The notes: generated by a model not told the origin, from the sequence alone. Positions 1 through 8,847 are shown, numbered from the stretch's first letter. The stretch is DNA of 17,324 nucleotides from Spirochaetales bacterium (GCA_003233545.1 QILZ01000224.1:1-17324), one strand, 5' to 3'. Program-made: numbers and translations.

Positions 1-641
1 TTAATAAGGGTGATACTATAGAATATGAGCTGGGGAAAAAGGTTTACAGTATAGAGATTAGCAGTATAGACGACGGGTTAATACTTAAAACGGCCAATGG
101 ATTAATTAATCTGCATGTCGGTTCGGAAGATTATCTCGATCTGGATTCTAATTCGAAACCGGATATAAGAATTGTTTTGAACGATATAGATAAAACAACC
201 GATGTACAGAGGGTTAATCTCGGACTTTATAAGATTATTAAACCTGTTGCCAGGGCGGAAAAAGAAAAAACCGCCGGAGCGGTTGCAACGGCCGGTACGG
301 GACAGTCGTTAAGTTCTGCTGCTGCGAGTATTACTATTCTTGAATCATCCGCTAAAGAACCTTTTACCGTGGATTTTCGTTTCCGCGGCTACTGTATGCT
401 GAGGTATTTAAAAGATAATAAAGAGCGGGACGAGCGTTTTTTCCACAAAGGTGAACAGTTTTCCCTGGATATAAAAAATACGGTTATGCTGTGGATATCC
501 AATGCCAGGGCTTTAAAAGTCTTCGTAGCAGGACAACCTGTCGCAATGGGAAGACCGGGCGAAGTAGTTACAAAACGGATAAAATGGATAAAAAACGGTA
601 CGGGCGATAAATATCTTTTAAAGATGTTTTCCGTTTATTAA
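1..641 (+). CDS. RodZ-like protein, C-terminal part (DUF4115 domain), 5' truncated by window edge
   Basis: The frame is open from the left edge (first full codon at base 3) to TAA at 639-641, giving 212 visible residues, so the true start lies outside the window. A TTG at 177 could serve as an internal start, but coding potential continues upstream without a stop, so I reject it. The last ~80 residues (from FTVDFRFRGYCMLRYL to the end) match the beta-sandwich DUF4115 domain found at the C terminus of RodZ-type cytoskeletal proteins: an aromatic/basic first strand, then a 'GEQFSL' turn and a hydrophobic strand ending in 'NARALKVFVAGQPV'. Between the upstream segment and this domain lies an Ala/Gly/Ser-rich linker (AGAVATAGTGQSLSS). 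In the family, an N-terminal HTH and one membrane helix precede this domain and help MreB organise cell shape; neither can be seen here. Placement directly before rimO is compatible. The family call is fairly good; function by homology only. Confidence 0.6.
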   Translation, partial: NKGDTIEYELGKKVYSIEISSIDDGLILKTANGLINLHVGSEDYLDLDSNSKPDIRIVLNDIDKTTDVQRVNLGLYKIIKPVARAEKEKTAGAVATAGTGQSLSSAAASITILESSAKEPFTVDFRFRGYCMLRYLKDNKERDERFFHKGEQFSLDIKNTVMLWISNARALKVFVAGQPVAMGRPGEVVTKRIKWIKNGTGDKYLLKMFSVY

Positions 642-655
642 TGCAGTAATCTCTC

Positions 656-1978
656 ATGAAGAAACCACGGACATTCTATATCGAAAGCCTCGGATGTGCG
701 AAGAACCAGGTTGATTCGGAAGTAATAGTCAAGAACCTGATTAATGCAGGCTGGACACTCTCGAACGACCCTGCGGGTGCGGAGCTTCTGCTTGTTAATA
801 CCTGCGGGTTTATTCAGTCCGCAAAAGAAGAATCCATAGATACTGCGCTTAAGTTTAAGGCTGTATACGGAGATAAAAAGGTACTGGTAACCGGATGCTT
901 AAGCGAGAGGTATAAGAACGAACTTCCGGAGGGGTTACAAGAGGTCGACGGTTTTTTCGGCAACAGATCTTTAAGCCGAATTACGGAAGCATCCGAAATG
1001 GTTTTGGCAGGTAAGAGGGTGCGGATGTTCCCTGAGAGTAGTTTGTACGAACCTGATTATTACAGAAGGGATTATCTCCTGTCATTACCGGGCAGTGCAT
1101 ATGTAAAAATTTCCGAGGGATGTGATAACCGATGCGCTTACTGTGCCATTCCTATTATACGGGGGAGGCTTAAAAGCAGGAGTATCGAATCCGTAATCGA
1201 TGAAATTAAATATCTTCTTGCTAATGGTATTTTTGAAATAAATCTGGTTGCACAGGATCTCGGGTCTTTCGGAAGCGACCGTGGTGCACAGGAACTGAAT
1301 AAGCTTTTTAAAGAGATAGTCTCTTTAAAAGAGGATTTCTGGCTAAGGCCTCTCTACTTTTACCCTGATAAATTCGATGCCGAATTACTGTCCGTTATTA
1401 AATCGGATAAAAGGATAATTCCCTATTTTGATCTGCCCTTTCAGCATGCATCCGGAAAGATTCTTGCCTCGATGGGAAGGCGGGGAAACAGGGAAAAATA
1501 TCTGGAATTAATAGAAAAAATCAGGATGACTCTGCCTGATGCCGTTATACGTTCTACCTTTTTAGTCGGTTTCCCCGGTGAGACGGATGATGACTTTAAT
1601 ACTCTGCTGGAATTCATGAGAAAAGCGGAAATAGACTGGCTCGGTGTTTTTACCTATTCGAGAGAGGAAGGGACAGGAGCTTATCTGTTGAAACATCATG
1701 TTTCGAAAAAGACTGCCGGAAACAGAAAAGCAGCCATAGAGAATGCACAGGTTGCAATAACGGAAAAGCGGCTTAAGAAGTACATAGGTATGCAAATGCG
1801 GATTCTTATAGAAGAAAAGATCAGGAATGAAAATCTTTATATAGGACGTTCATTTATACAGGCTCCCGAAGTGGACGGAGCGGTTGTCGTGGAAACCATA
1901 CGTGATTTAAATCCAGGCAGTGTTGTCGATGCAAGAATTACCGGAAGTGCGGGTTTCGATCTGGAGGCGGCACTTTGA
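656..1978 (+). CDS. rimO: Ribosomal protein S12 methylthiotransferase RimO
   Basis: This 440-residue protein has the full methylthiotransferase layout. The N-terminal UPF0004 domain carries cluster cysteines C14 (SLGCAKN), C50 (NTCGF) and C81 (VTGC). The radical-SAM domain has the CxxxCxxC motif C156-C160-C163 (CDNRCAYC). A C-terminal TRAM domain (about 375-440) contains GRSFIQAPEVDG, a signature that points to RimO rather than MiaB. The family adds a methylthio group to the beta carbon of an aspartate in ribosomal protein S12, using SAM and two iron-sulfur clusters, in the cytoplasm. Length matches the family. The ATG at 656 begins the conserved N terminus. No convincing Shine-Dalgarno precedes it, and it lies 14 bases after the RodZ-like stop. 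The stop overlaps the TTG of the helicase gene by four bases (TTGA), suggesting coupled translation. Confidence 0.95.
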   Translation: MKKPRTFYIESLGCAKNQVDSEVIVKNLINAGWTLSNDPAGAELLLVNTCGFIQSAKEESIDTALKFKAVYGDKKVLVTGCLSERYKNELPEGLQEVDGFFGNRSLSRITEASEMVLAGKRVRMFPESSLYEPDYYRRDYLLSLPGSAYVKISEGCDNRCAYCAIPIIRGRLKSRSIESVIDEIKYLLANGIFEINLVAQDLGSFGSDRGAQELNKLFKEIVSLKEDFWLRPLYFYPDKFDAELLSVIKSDKRIIPYFDLPFQHASGKILASMGRRGNREKYLELIEKIRMTLPDAVIRSTFLVGFPGETDDDFNTLLEFMRKAEIDWLGVFTYSREEGTGAYLLKHHVSKKTAGNRKAAIENAQVAITEKRLKKYIGMQMRILIEEKIRNENLYIGRSFIQAPEVDGAVVVETIRDLNPGSVVDARITGSAGFDLEAAL

Positions 1979-4062
1979 GTGATCTTTTTGATAAATTGAA
2001 CGAGGCACAGAAAAAAGCTGTTCTGCATTTCGGTTCTCCGCTTCTGATACTTGCAGGTGCCGGTTCGGGAAAGACCAGGGTAATAACAACGAAGATAGCT
2101 TACCTGATAGAGAAACACGGGATATATCCGGAATCGATCCTTGCGGTGACATTTACAAATAAAGCGGCAGGTGAGATGAAAGAGCGGGTCCGCAGTATGC
2201 TTCCTGAATCGGGTAATGTAATGATTAAAACGTTTCATTCCTTTGGTTCGTGGCTTTTAAGAAACAATGCACATTTAACGGGGAGGAACAGAAATTTCCT
2301 TATCTATGACGATAATGATATGCTTAAAATCTTAAGTGATGTAACAGGCGGAGCTTTAAAAAAGGAAGAATTAAAGAAATTTGCATACTGGATCAGCAGG
2401 GCAAAAGATTCCTGTATAGAACCGGACGGGAATACACTCGAAATCTCGGTTCACAGCAAGTTTAAGGATATCTATACGAAGTATCAGGAGAGTTTAAGGT
2501 TATCGGGTAATGTGGATTTCGGTGATTTAATCATGCTTCCCGTGAATATGCTTAAAAACTATCCGGAAATCAGGATAAGGACAAGACAGAGGTTCCGGGT
2601 TATTCTGGTAGATGAATATCAGGATTCCAACCGGGCTCAATTTGAACTGCTTAAACAACTCTATGACGGCAGTAACTATATCTGTGTAGTAGGAGATGAG
2701 GATCAGTCGATATACAGGTTCAGAGGGGCGGAAATAGACAATATTTTAAACTTTCCCCGGTACTTTAAAGGTTCCGATACAATAAGGCTGGAACAGAACT
2801 ACAGGTCCACGGAAACCATCCTTAGTGTAGCCTCCTCTGTTGTTGTAAATAATCAGAGCAGGCTCGGAAAAAATCTCTGGACGTCTTCAGGGGAGGGAAG
2901 TCCGGTGGAGCTTGTCTATCTGACTGATCAGGACAGGGAGGCTGAATTTTGTGCAGGTGTTGTAGCGGATAAAGATTACGGTGGTACTGCAGTGCTGTAC
3001 CGGATGAATTTTCAGTCACGGACTTTCGAAGAGTACTTTATGAATCATAATATCCCGTACAGGATTGTGGGAACTAAAAGATTTTATGAACGAGAAGAGG
3101 TAAAAGATGCAGTCGCTTATCTTTCCCTGCTTGTAAATCCGGGCGATAAAGTCGCTTTTACAAGGGTTATTAATAAACCCGCCAGGGGTATCGGGAAGAA
3201 AACGTTGAGCAAAATTCTTGTTTCTTCCGATGTACCGGAGGATTCCGGAAGGCCGGATTTGCTTAAAAAGACAGAAAAGGGGCTAAAAAACCTGTCAGGC
3301 AAGGGTTTAAGGGGGGCGAAAGATTTTTTAGAGGTGATCCGTTATCTTAAAAAAAGGATGGATGCTCTTTCTATTGCTGAAATACTGCAGGACGTCATTA
3401 CCGGAACAGGCCTTTATGATTACTACAGAGAAAAGGATACAGGTTTAAACATTTCTAGAGCTGAGAATCTAAAAGAACTTGTCAATGCCGCTTCCGGCTA
3501 TGGTTCCGGAACAGATGAACTGCTGCGTTTTTTAGAAAATGTTTCCCTTGATCCGGATAAGGAAAATCCTTACAGAGAGAGCGGGGCGGTTACTCTTATA
3601 ACGATTCATAATACAAAGGGATTGGAATTCGAGCGTGTCATAATCACAGGCCTGGAACAGGATATATTTCCTCACTATTCAAGTACAAAAAGCGAGGAAG
3701 AGTTGGAAGAAGAGCGGAGGCTTTTTTATGTCGGAATTACACGTGCAAAAAGAAAACTCTATTTAACATCATGCAGAACAAGGAGACGGTACGGAAAAAC
3801 GGAATATCAGATGCCTTCGCAGTTTATCGGTGAAATTCCGCCGGAGTTGATAAAAATAAGAAATGAAAGTATTTCCGAAGAAGAATCCGATTACCCGGTA
3901 GGTTCTTCTGTTTATCACTATGATTACGGCACTGGAATAATCCTTCGGAATTGGTATAATAACGGCAAACTTCATGTTGTTGTCAAATTTCAAACCGGTA
4001 TGGTCGGGAAGTTTATAGCCCGGTATTCGGGCCTGGAAAGGGTGGGTGGTTATGATCGATGA
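1975..4062 (+). CDS. Superfamily 1A 3'-5' DNA helicase, PcrA/UvrD/Rep family
   Basis: This 695-residue UvrD-like helicase shows the expected motifs in order: Walker A AGAGSGKT at about 27-34; the DEYQD Walker B at 213-217; QSIYRFRG from 244; YRSTE from 276; the motif V region THNTKGLEFERV-like (IHNTKGLEF, 544-552); and the motif VI region VGITRAKRKLYL with R590. The last ~50 residues (YPVGSSVYHYDYGTGIIL onward) look like the Tudor-type tail of PcrA/UvrD that binds RNA polymerase. The family unwinds DNA in nucleotide excision and mismatch repair, replication restart and transcription-coupled repair. The length is slightly below Bacillus PcrA (about 720-740). The start is TTG at 1975, overlapping the rimO stop; it begins the typical 'LFDKLNEAQKKAV' N terminus. 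I cannot separate pcrA from uvrD or rep by eye, so no symbol is given. Confidence 0.93.
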   Translation: MSDLFDKLNEAQKKAVLHFGSPLLILAGAGSGKTRVITTKIAYLIEKHGIYPESILAVTFTNKAAGEMKERVRSMLPESGNVMIKTFHSFGSWLLRNNAHLTGRNRNFLIYDDNDMLKILSDVTGGALKKEELKKFAYWISRAKDSCIEPDGNTLEISVHSKFKDIYTKYQESLRLSGNVDFGDLIMLPVNMLKNYPEIRIRTRQRFRVILVDEYQDSNRAQFELLKQLYDGSNYICVVGDEDQSIYRFRGAEIDNILNFPRYFKGSDTIRLEQNYRSTETILSVASSVVVNNQSRLGKNLWTSSGEGSPVELVYLTDQDREAEFCAGVVADKDYGGTAVLYRMNFQSRTFEEYFMNHNIPYRIVGTKRFYEREEVKDAVAYLSLLVNPGDKVAFTRVINKPARGIGKKTLSKILVSSDVPEDSGRPDLLKKTEKGLKNLSGKGLRGAKDFLEVIRYLKKRMDALSIAEILQDVITGTGLYDYYREKDTGLNISRAENLKELVNAASGYGSGTDELLRFLENVSLDPDKENPYRESGAVTLITIHNTKGLEFERVIITGLEQDIFPHYSSTKSEEELEEERRLFYVGITRAKRKLYLTSCRTRRRYGKTEYQMPSQFIGEIPPELIKIRNESISEEESDYPVGSSVYHYDYGTGIILRNWYNNGKLHVVVKFQTGMVGKFIARYSGLERVGGYDR

Positions 4063-4360
4063 TAAGGTTCTGAATTCTATTCTTTATATGAGTAAGCTGA
4101 AGGTAAGCGGTGAGGAAAAGGAGAATTTTCGTAAACAGATAGAGGAAATACTCTCTTATTTTAAAGTTTTAACAAGTGTAGATACTGAAAATGTGGAATC
4201 AGCTGCGGGAGAAGGTGTTTCGATCGAAGATTTAAGAGTCGATGAAATTAAGGATTCCTTTCCCCTGGCTATCATAAAAACCTTTGCAGCGGATTTCCAG
4301 GATGGTTATTTCCCGGTACCGCGGATTCTCGGGGATGGTTCCGGAGGAGAGTATAAGTAA
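4052..4360 (+). CDS. gatC: Asp-tRNA(Asn)/Glu-tRNA(Gln) amidotransferase subunit C
   Basis: GatC is the small subunit (102 residues from the chosen start) that wraps around and stabilises GatA and GatB. It shows the family pattern: an N-terminal 'LNSILYMSKLKVSGEEKENF' helix pair, 'QIEEILSYFKVLTSVDTENVE', and a C-terminal 'FPVPRIL' segment like the usual F-x-VP-x-(V/I)L ending. I chose ATG 4052 over GTG 4046 because GGAAAGG at 4035-4041 sits 10 bases before the ATG but only 4 before the GTG; either would work. The start lies inside the helicase gene (11-base overlap) and the TAA shares its last A with the gatA ATG, so it is embedded in a coupled string. The gatCAB order supports the call independently of the weak sequence conservation of GatC. 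Confidence 0.88.
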   Translation: MIDDKVLNSILYMSKLKVSGEEKENFRKQIEEILSYFKVLTSVDTENVESAAGEGVSIEDLRVDEIKDSFPLAIIKTFAADFQDGYFPVPRILGDGSGGEYK

Positions 4361-5814
4361 TGGATCAGATTGCCGGCAAAAGTTTAACGGAGCTTAAAAG
4401 ACTGCTGGACAGGGGAGAAGTATCGGCTCTGGAAATAATTAAGGCTTTTAAGGAACAGTATGAAAGTGACAGGAAAAAACCGGCACCTTTAAACGGTTAT
4501 ATCGAGTTTTTTAATGATGCGGAGGAACTGGCGGTAAAAGCGGATGAGGCGAGAAAGGCCGGTACTTCGGGAATCCTCGAAGGACTTCCGATTGCGGTTA
4601 AGGATAACATACTGATAAGCAGCAGAAAAGCGACCTGCGGTTCTGCGATATTGCAGGGGTTTACATCTCCTTACTCTTCCACTGTTGTGGAGCGGCTCAT
4701 GAATGAGGGCATTATTCCTGTGGGCAGAACAAATATGGATGAGTTTGCCATGGGTTCCACCTGTGAGTATTCTGTATACGGACCTTCTAAGAATCCTGCA
4801 AACAGGGAATATGTAACAGGGGGAAGTTCGGGCGGTTCCGCTGCAGTTGTTGCATCCGGCCAGGCGCCCTGTGCCCTGGGATCGGAAACCGGAGGTTCCG
4901 TACGGCTTCCAGCTTCATTCTGCGGAACCTACGGCTTTAAACCTACATACGGCAGCCTTTCCCGTTACGGCCTTGTTGCATTCGGCTCATCTATGGATCA
5001 GATAGGTGTTATTTCCGGAGATCCGGATGATATTGCCCTTGTTATCAGTGTGGCTTCCGGATTCGATTCCAATGACCTTACTTCCGAAGATGTGGATTTT
5101 TCCGCTCTGTTCCCCCTTAAAAGAATGCGGTTAAAGGGCAAAAAGATCGCGATACCTGAAGAATTGTCAGGTGAAGGTATAGACAAAGAAGTCGGCATAG
5201 TACTGGAACGGTTCGCTTCGTGGCTTAGAAGCGAAGGCGCATGCCCGGAGACGGTATCCATGCCGCTTCTTAAAACAACTGTTGCCATGTACTATATTAT
5301 TGCTCCTGCCGAAGCTTCTTCCAATCTTGCAAGGTATGACGGAGTAAGGTACGGCTTAAGGGATATTACAGGTAATAACCTGGAAGATTTGTATGTCAGG
5401 ACCAGGACCGAAGGATTCGGAGACGAGGTTAAAAGGAGGATTTTTCTCGGCAATTATGTGCTTTCCGCAGGGTACTACGATGCCTATTATAAAAAAGCAA
5501 TGCAGGTAAGATATCTGCTTAAAAAAGAACTTAACAGAGTCCTTAAAGAGTACGAATATATTCTCTCGCCCACATCACCGGTTCCGCCGTTTAAACTCGG
5601 AACCAAAATCGATAATCCCCTTTCGATGTATCTCACGGACATCTGTACCATCTTTGCAAACCTGGCGCTGCTGCCTGCCGTTTCGATTCCGGCAGGTACA
5701 ACTTCTAAGGGACTGCCGGTCGGCATGCAGTTAACAGGACGCATGTTCGATGAAAAGGGCATTCTTCGTGCTGCTAAAACCTGGTTTTTAAAGGAGAGCC
5801 GCGGTGAAGTATGA
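4360..5814 (+). CDS. gatA: Asp-tRNA(Asn)/Glu-tRNA(Gln) amidotransferase subunit A
   Basis: This 484-residue amidase-signature enzyme is the glutaminase subunit that releases ammonia for transfer to Glu-tRNA(Gln) and/or Asp-tRNA(Asn). The Ser-cisSer-Lys triad is visible as K81 (GLPIAVKDN), S156 (GGSSGGSAA) and nucleophile S180 (GSETGGSVRLPAS). The 75 and 24 residue spacings equal those I recall for the characterised Staphylococcus enzyme (K79, S154, S178). Other family landmarks include 'GRTNMDEFAMGSTCEYS' and 'GTYGFKPTYGSLSRYG'. Length is normal (about 480-490). ATG 4360 overlaps the gatC stop by one base. The stop lies inside gatB (11-base overlap). Whether the complex serves Gln-tRNA, Asn-tRNA or both cannot be read from this window, as no glnS or asnS is present to judge. 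Confidence 0.96.
   Translation: MDQIAGKSLTELKRLLDRGEVSALEIIKAFKEQYESDRKKPAPLNGYIEFFNDAEELAVKADEARKAGTSGILEGLPIAVKDNILISSRKATCGSAILQGFTSPYSSTVVERLMNEGIIPVGRTNMDEFAMGSTCEYSVYGPSKNPANREYVTGGSSGGSAAVVASGQAPCALGSETGGSVRLPASFCGTYGFKPTYGSLSRYGLVAFGSSMDQIGVISGDPDDIALVISVASGFDSNDLTSEDVDFSALFPLKRMRLKGKKIAIPEELSGEGIDKEVGIVLERFASWLRSEGACPETVSMPLLKTTVAMYYIIAPAEASSNLARYDGVRYGLRDITGNNLEDLYVRTRTEGFGDEVKRRIFLGNYVLSAGYYDAYYKKAMQVRYLLKKELNRVLKEYEYILSPTSPVPPFKLGTKIDNPLSMYLTDICTIFANLALLPAVSIPAGTTSKGLPVGMQLTGRMFDEKGILRAAKTWFLKESRGEV
5791..5796 (+). promoter_or_regulatory. Ribosome binding site of gatB
   Basis: AAGGAG lies inside the 3' end of gatA, seven bases before GTG 5804. It supports the GTG as the gatB start and shows that gatB keeps its own initiation signal although it overlaps gatA. 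Confidence 0.75.
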
Positions 5815-7258
5815 GGTAGTTATCGGTTGCGAAGTTCATGTCCAGCTGTTAACGAAAACAAAGGCTTTCTGCAGCTGCGAGAACAGGTTCGGCGGAATAC
5901 CAAACACGAGGGTCTGTCCGGTATGTCTCGGTCTGCCCGGGGCTCTGCCTGTTGTTAACCAGAAAATGATAGAAGATGCTGTTTTAGCCGGCCTGGCCTT
6001 AAACTGCAAAGTAGCAGCTGTGACCCGGTTTGACAGAAAGAATTATATGTACCCCGACCTGCCTAAGGGATATCAAATTTCACAGTACGATATGCCTGTC
6101 TGCACGGGTGGAAAACTCGATATAGAAACCGAAGGCGGGAAAAAGAGTATAAGGATTATTCGTCTGCATATGGAGGAGGACGCAGGTAAAAATCTACACC
6201 TCGAGGATGGTTCCGGATTGAGCTATGTGGATTTTAACCGCTGCGGCACTCCGCTTCTCGAGATTGTTTCGGAACCTGATATGCGGTCGCCTTTAGAGGC
6301 TGTTTCGTATGTGCAGGGAATTCGCGAGATTATGAAGTATCTCGGCATATCGGACTGCAATATGGAGGAGGGGTCGTTAAGGTGTGATGCAAATATCAAC
6401 CTGTGGATCTATGAAGATGATAAAAGATATGAAACCCCGATTTCCGAAGTTAAGAATATGAATTCGTTTAAGGCCATGAGGAATGCACTTAAATACGAAA
6501 TTAAAAGACAGCTGGCAGAATGGCAGGAGAAACATCTGTCTCTTATGAATACGGGGAAGGTAACAAGGGGTTATAATGATAAGACAGGGGAAACCGTCGT
6601 ACAGCGGGAAAAAGAAGAAGAGGCGGATTACAGATATTTTCCTGAACCGGATTTAAAGCCTATTGTGATTACGAAAAATCTGGTAGCGGAAACGGGCAGG
6701 AGGGTAGGCGAACTGCCCGCTGCAAAGAGAAAGAGATTTGTTTCTCAGTATGGTCTTCGTAAAGGTTCGGCTTCTGTTCTCGCAGCGTCGAAGGCTTTAA
6801 GCGATTATTTTGAGGCTGCCGCAAAGGGCTATGGAGAACCGGTAAAAATAGCGAGCTGGATAATAACAGAGGTCGGAGGCTATTTGAATACCGAAGGACT
6901 CACGATAGAGGAATTTTCTCTGCCTCCGGAAAATATAACGAGATTAATGGAGATTGTCGACAGCGGCATTATAAGCAGCAAGATTGCAAAAAAGGTCTTT
7001 GCAAGGATGGCCGGATCCGGAGAATCTCCCGATACTATTGTTAAAAAACTTAAACTTAATCAGATTACCGACAGGGATAAGCTCGAAGAATTTGTTGCGG
7101 TGGTTATGAAAGAGAATCCGCAGTCGGTTGCCGATTTTCGTAAAGGGAAGGATCATGCCATTAAGTTTCTTATGGGCCGGATAATGATGCTGTCAAAAGG
7201 CAGGGCAAATCCTCAAGTTTCTGCGGCAATCCTCAAGGAAAAGCTTAATAATGGTTGA
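5804..7258 (+). CDS. gatB: Asp-tRNA(Asn)/Glu-tRNA(Gln) amidotransferase subunit B
   Basis: GatB is the tRNA-binding kinase subunit that phosphorylates the mischarged aminoacyl end before amidation. The 484-residue product starts with the family N terminus (YEVVIGCEVHVQLLTKTK). It carries the zinc-type cysteine cluster CSCENRF...RVCPVCLG (C23, C25, C38, C41), followed by 'DRKNYMYPDLPKGYQISQYD', 'HMEEDAGK' and 'GTPLLEIVSEPD'. The C-terminal ~150 residues form the helical YqeY-like domain that contacts the tRNA. Length is close to the usual ~476. GTG 5804 is chosen because of the good AAGGAG seven bases upstream and because it gives the conserved N terminus. It overlaps gatA by 11 bases and folE2 by 8 bases. 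All three amidotransferase subunits are intact here. Confidence 0.96.
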   Translation: MKYEVVIGCEVHVQLLTKTKAFCSCENRFGGIPNTRVCPVCLGLPGALPVVNQKMIEDAVLAGLALNCKVAAVTRFDRKNYMYPDLPKGYQISQYDMPVCTGGKLDIETEGGKKSIRIIRLHMEEDAGKNLHLEDGSGLSYVDFNRCGTPLLEIVSEPDMRSPLEAVSYVQGIREIMKYLGISDCNMEEGSLRCDANINLWIYEDDKRYETPISEVKNMNSFKAMRNALKYEIKRQLAEWQEKHLSLMNTGKVTRGYNDKTGETVVQREKEEEADYRYFPEPDLKPIVITKNLVAETGRRVGELPAAKRKRFVSQYGLRKGSASVLAASKALSDYFEAAAKGYGEPVKIASWIITEVGGYLNTEGLTIEEFSLPPENITRLMEIVDSGIISSKIAKKVFARMAGSGESPDTIVKKLKLNQITDRDKLEEFVAVVMKENPQSVADFRKGKDHAIKFLMGRIMMLSKGRANPQVSAAILKEKLNNG

Positions 7259-8033
7259 TATTCAGAATTCAAGGGATAAAAGAAATATACCTATCGACTG
7301 TGTCGGAATTAAGGGTATCAGGTACCCTATTATCGTGCAGGATAGAATGAATCAGAGACAGCCGACGGTTGCAGATGTGGGCCTTTATGTAAACCTGCCC
7401 CATCATTACCGGGGTACCCATATGAGCAGGCTTGTAGAGGTACTTAATGAGTTTAAGGGAGAGGTGAGCTATGAGAATCTGGACAGGATACTCTTAAGAA
7501 TGAAGGAAAGACTGAATGCCGAAAAATCGCATCTCGAATTTTCATTTCCATACTTTTTAACAAAAAAGGCCCCTGTTACCCTGTGGGAATCCTTAATGTC
7601 CTATGACTGTATTATTGCTGCTACCTATGATAAGCACCTTTCCATAACAACAACGGTACGAATTCCTGTTCATACACTGTGCCCGTGTTCCAAAGAGATT
7701 TCCGATTTTTCGGCCCATAATCAGAGAGGGTACGTGACAATTACGGTGGAAATGATTAAATTTGTTTGGATAGAGGACCTGATTACGATTGCAGAAGAAT
7801 CCGCTTCCTGTCCTCTCTATTCCCTGCTGAAGCGCGAAGATGAGAAATACATTACCGAGCAGGCATATAAAAACCCCAGATTTGTGGAGGATGTTGTCCG
7901 GGAGGTGGCGGCAAGATTAGAGAAATTATCCCACCTGCGTTTTTTTTCCGTAGAAGCGGAGAATATGGAATCGATTCATAATCACAGTGCATATGCAATG
8001 ATACAGAGAGATTTTAAAGTTGATCGACCTTAA
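7251..8033 (+). CDS. folE2: GTP cyclohydrolase FolE2 (type IB)
   Basis: This 260-residue protein belongs to the FolE2/MptA branch of the tunnelling-fold superfamily, which converts GTP to 7,8-dihydroneopterin triphosphate for folate and, in some bacteria, queuosine precursors. FolE2 replaces zinc-dependent FolE and can use other divalent metals. Visible signatures are 'LCPCSKEISDFSAHNQRG' (C144, H156), 'LLKREDEKYITEQAY' (E198) and 'EAENMESIHNHSAYA' (E240, H243, H245). These align, with a constant offset of three, to the metal and active-site residues I recall for the Neisseria enzyme (C147, H159, E201, E243, H246). Length is close to that family. ATG 7251 overlaps the gatB stop by eight bases; an AAGGA at 7235-7239 lies 11 bases upstream. 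It is embedded in a translation/repair operon, not a folate cluster. Family call is very secure. Confidence 0.95.
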   Translation: MVDIQNSRDKRNIPIDCVGIKGIRYPIIVQDRMNQRQPTVADVGLYVNLPHHYRGTHMSRLVEVLNEFKGEVSYENLDRILLRMKERLNAEKSHLEFSFPYFLTKKAPVTLWESLMSYDCIIAATYDKHLSITTTVRIPVHTLCPCSKEISDFSAHNQRGYVTITVEMIKFVWIEDLITIAEESASCPLYSLLKREDEKYITEQAYKNPRFVEDVVREVAARLEKLSHLRFFSVEAENMESIHNHSAYAMIQRDFKVDRP

Positions 8034-8844
8034 TAAACTTATCCCCGAAATTAAAAGGGCCCGGGACTATAGGTTGTATGACTGCACAGGCAGGAGGTAT
8101 ATAGACTGTTATCAGAATAACGGGCATGCAGTCCTGGGTCACAGGGCGGAAAAACTTTCAAAGACACTAAAGAATACCCTTTCCAGAGGGCTGCTGTACG
8201 ATATTCCGTCGGTTTATGAAAGGAGATTAATAAAACTTCTCATCAAAATATTTCCGGCTTATAGTACATTTAGAATCAGAAGATCTTTCGAAAGAGTTTT
8301 ACAGGATATTTCCCGGTTATCCGGAAGGAATATAACTGCAGAGGATATTACGGATCCCGTTCTTATTTCCTGCGGCGGCACCGATAGTAAAAGTTACACT
8401 GCCGCATACTGGCGGCCGTTTACGGACAGTACTTTTTATAAGAAATTTAAAATACTCGTTCCTCTTTTGCCTTTTGCTGCCGGCGGTTCTCCGGCGGTAC
8501 TGTGCTTTAAAGGCATAACCCAGGATGTACTGCCTGTTTCGGATACTGTTTCTCCGGTTCTTCTGGCGGGTGTTATTCATGTCATATACCGGCTTGCTCA
8601 TTATAAAATACCGGACTGGGTTGACCTTTCACTGCCTAAAGCGTTTAATATCTGGAAAAGGGAGGGTATTTACCTTAAAGCTGAGTGCAGTATTTCAGAG
8701 TACGAAAATGTATTTAAGAGGTTTTTAGCTGACGGGGTAATTATATCTCCCTGTTTCCCGGGTCCCACGATTATGCCGGGAGGACTCTCGGATGGAGAAC
8801 GGAAAAAGATAATCGGACTTTTAAAAGGTATTAACGGAAAGTAG
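8020..8844 (+). CDS. Shortened class-III aminotransferase-like protein, probably without PLP catalysis
   Basis: The 274-residue product resembles the two ends of class-III (ornithine/GSA-type) aminotransferases. Residues ~15-45 (YRLYDCTGRRYID, then NNGHAVLGH) match their N-terminal 'lyD.dG..YlD...g....lGH' segment, and ~60-80 match the 'E..L...L....P' stretch. Residues ~235-272 (FLADGVIISPCFPGPTIMPGGLSDGE) match the C-terminal small-domain end. The family is normally about 400-450 residues. The middle is much shorter here: I see no SGTEA-type phosphate loop, no D/E-x-V cofactor aspartate motif and no recognisable PLP lysine. A 'CGGTDSKSYTAAYW' stretch stands in the middle. I infer a remnant that lost catalysis and was kept for another role, rather than a fresh pseudogene, because the frame is intact with normal codon use. 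Start is TTG 8020, overlapping folE2 by 14 bases; the Shine-Dalgarno is weak. Function unknown. Confidence 0.6.
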   Translation: MIDLNKLIPEIKRARDYRLYDCTGRRYIDCYQNNGHAVLGHRAEKLSKTLKNTLSRGLLYDIPSVYERRLIKLLIKIFPAYSTFRIRRSFERVLQDISRLSGRNITAEDITDPVLISCGGTDSKSYTAAYWRPFTDSTFYKKFKILVPLLPFAAGGSPAVLCFKGITQDVLPVSDTVSPVLLAGVIHVIYRLAHYKIPDWVDLSLPKAFNIWKREGIYLKAECSISEYENVFKRFLADGVIISPCFPGPTIMPGGLSDGERKKIIGLLKGINGK

Positions 8845-8847
8845 ATA

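Noticed and set aside
177..641. Separate 154-residue gene starting at TTG 177
   Set aside because: The same frame is open to the left edge with coherent protein sequence, so this is an internal codon of a longer gene.
1837..2238. Minus-strand open frame of 133 codons across the rimO/helicase junction
   Set aside because: It lies opposite two well-supported genes, has no family features and is a shadow frame.
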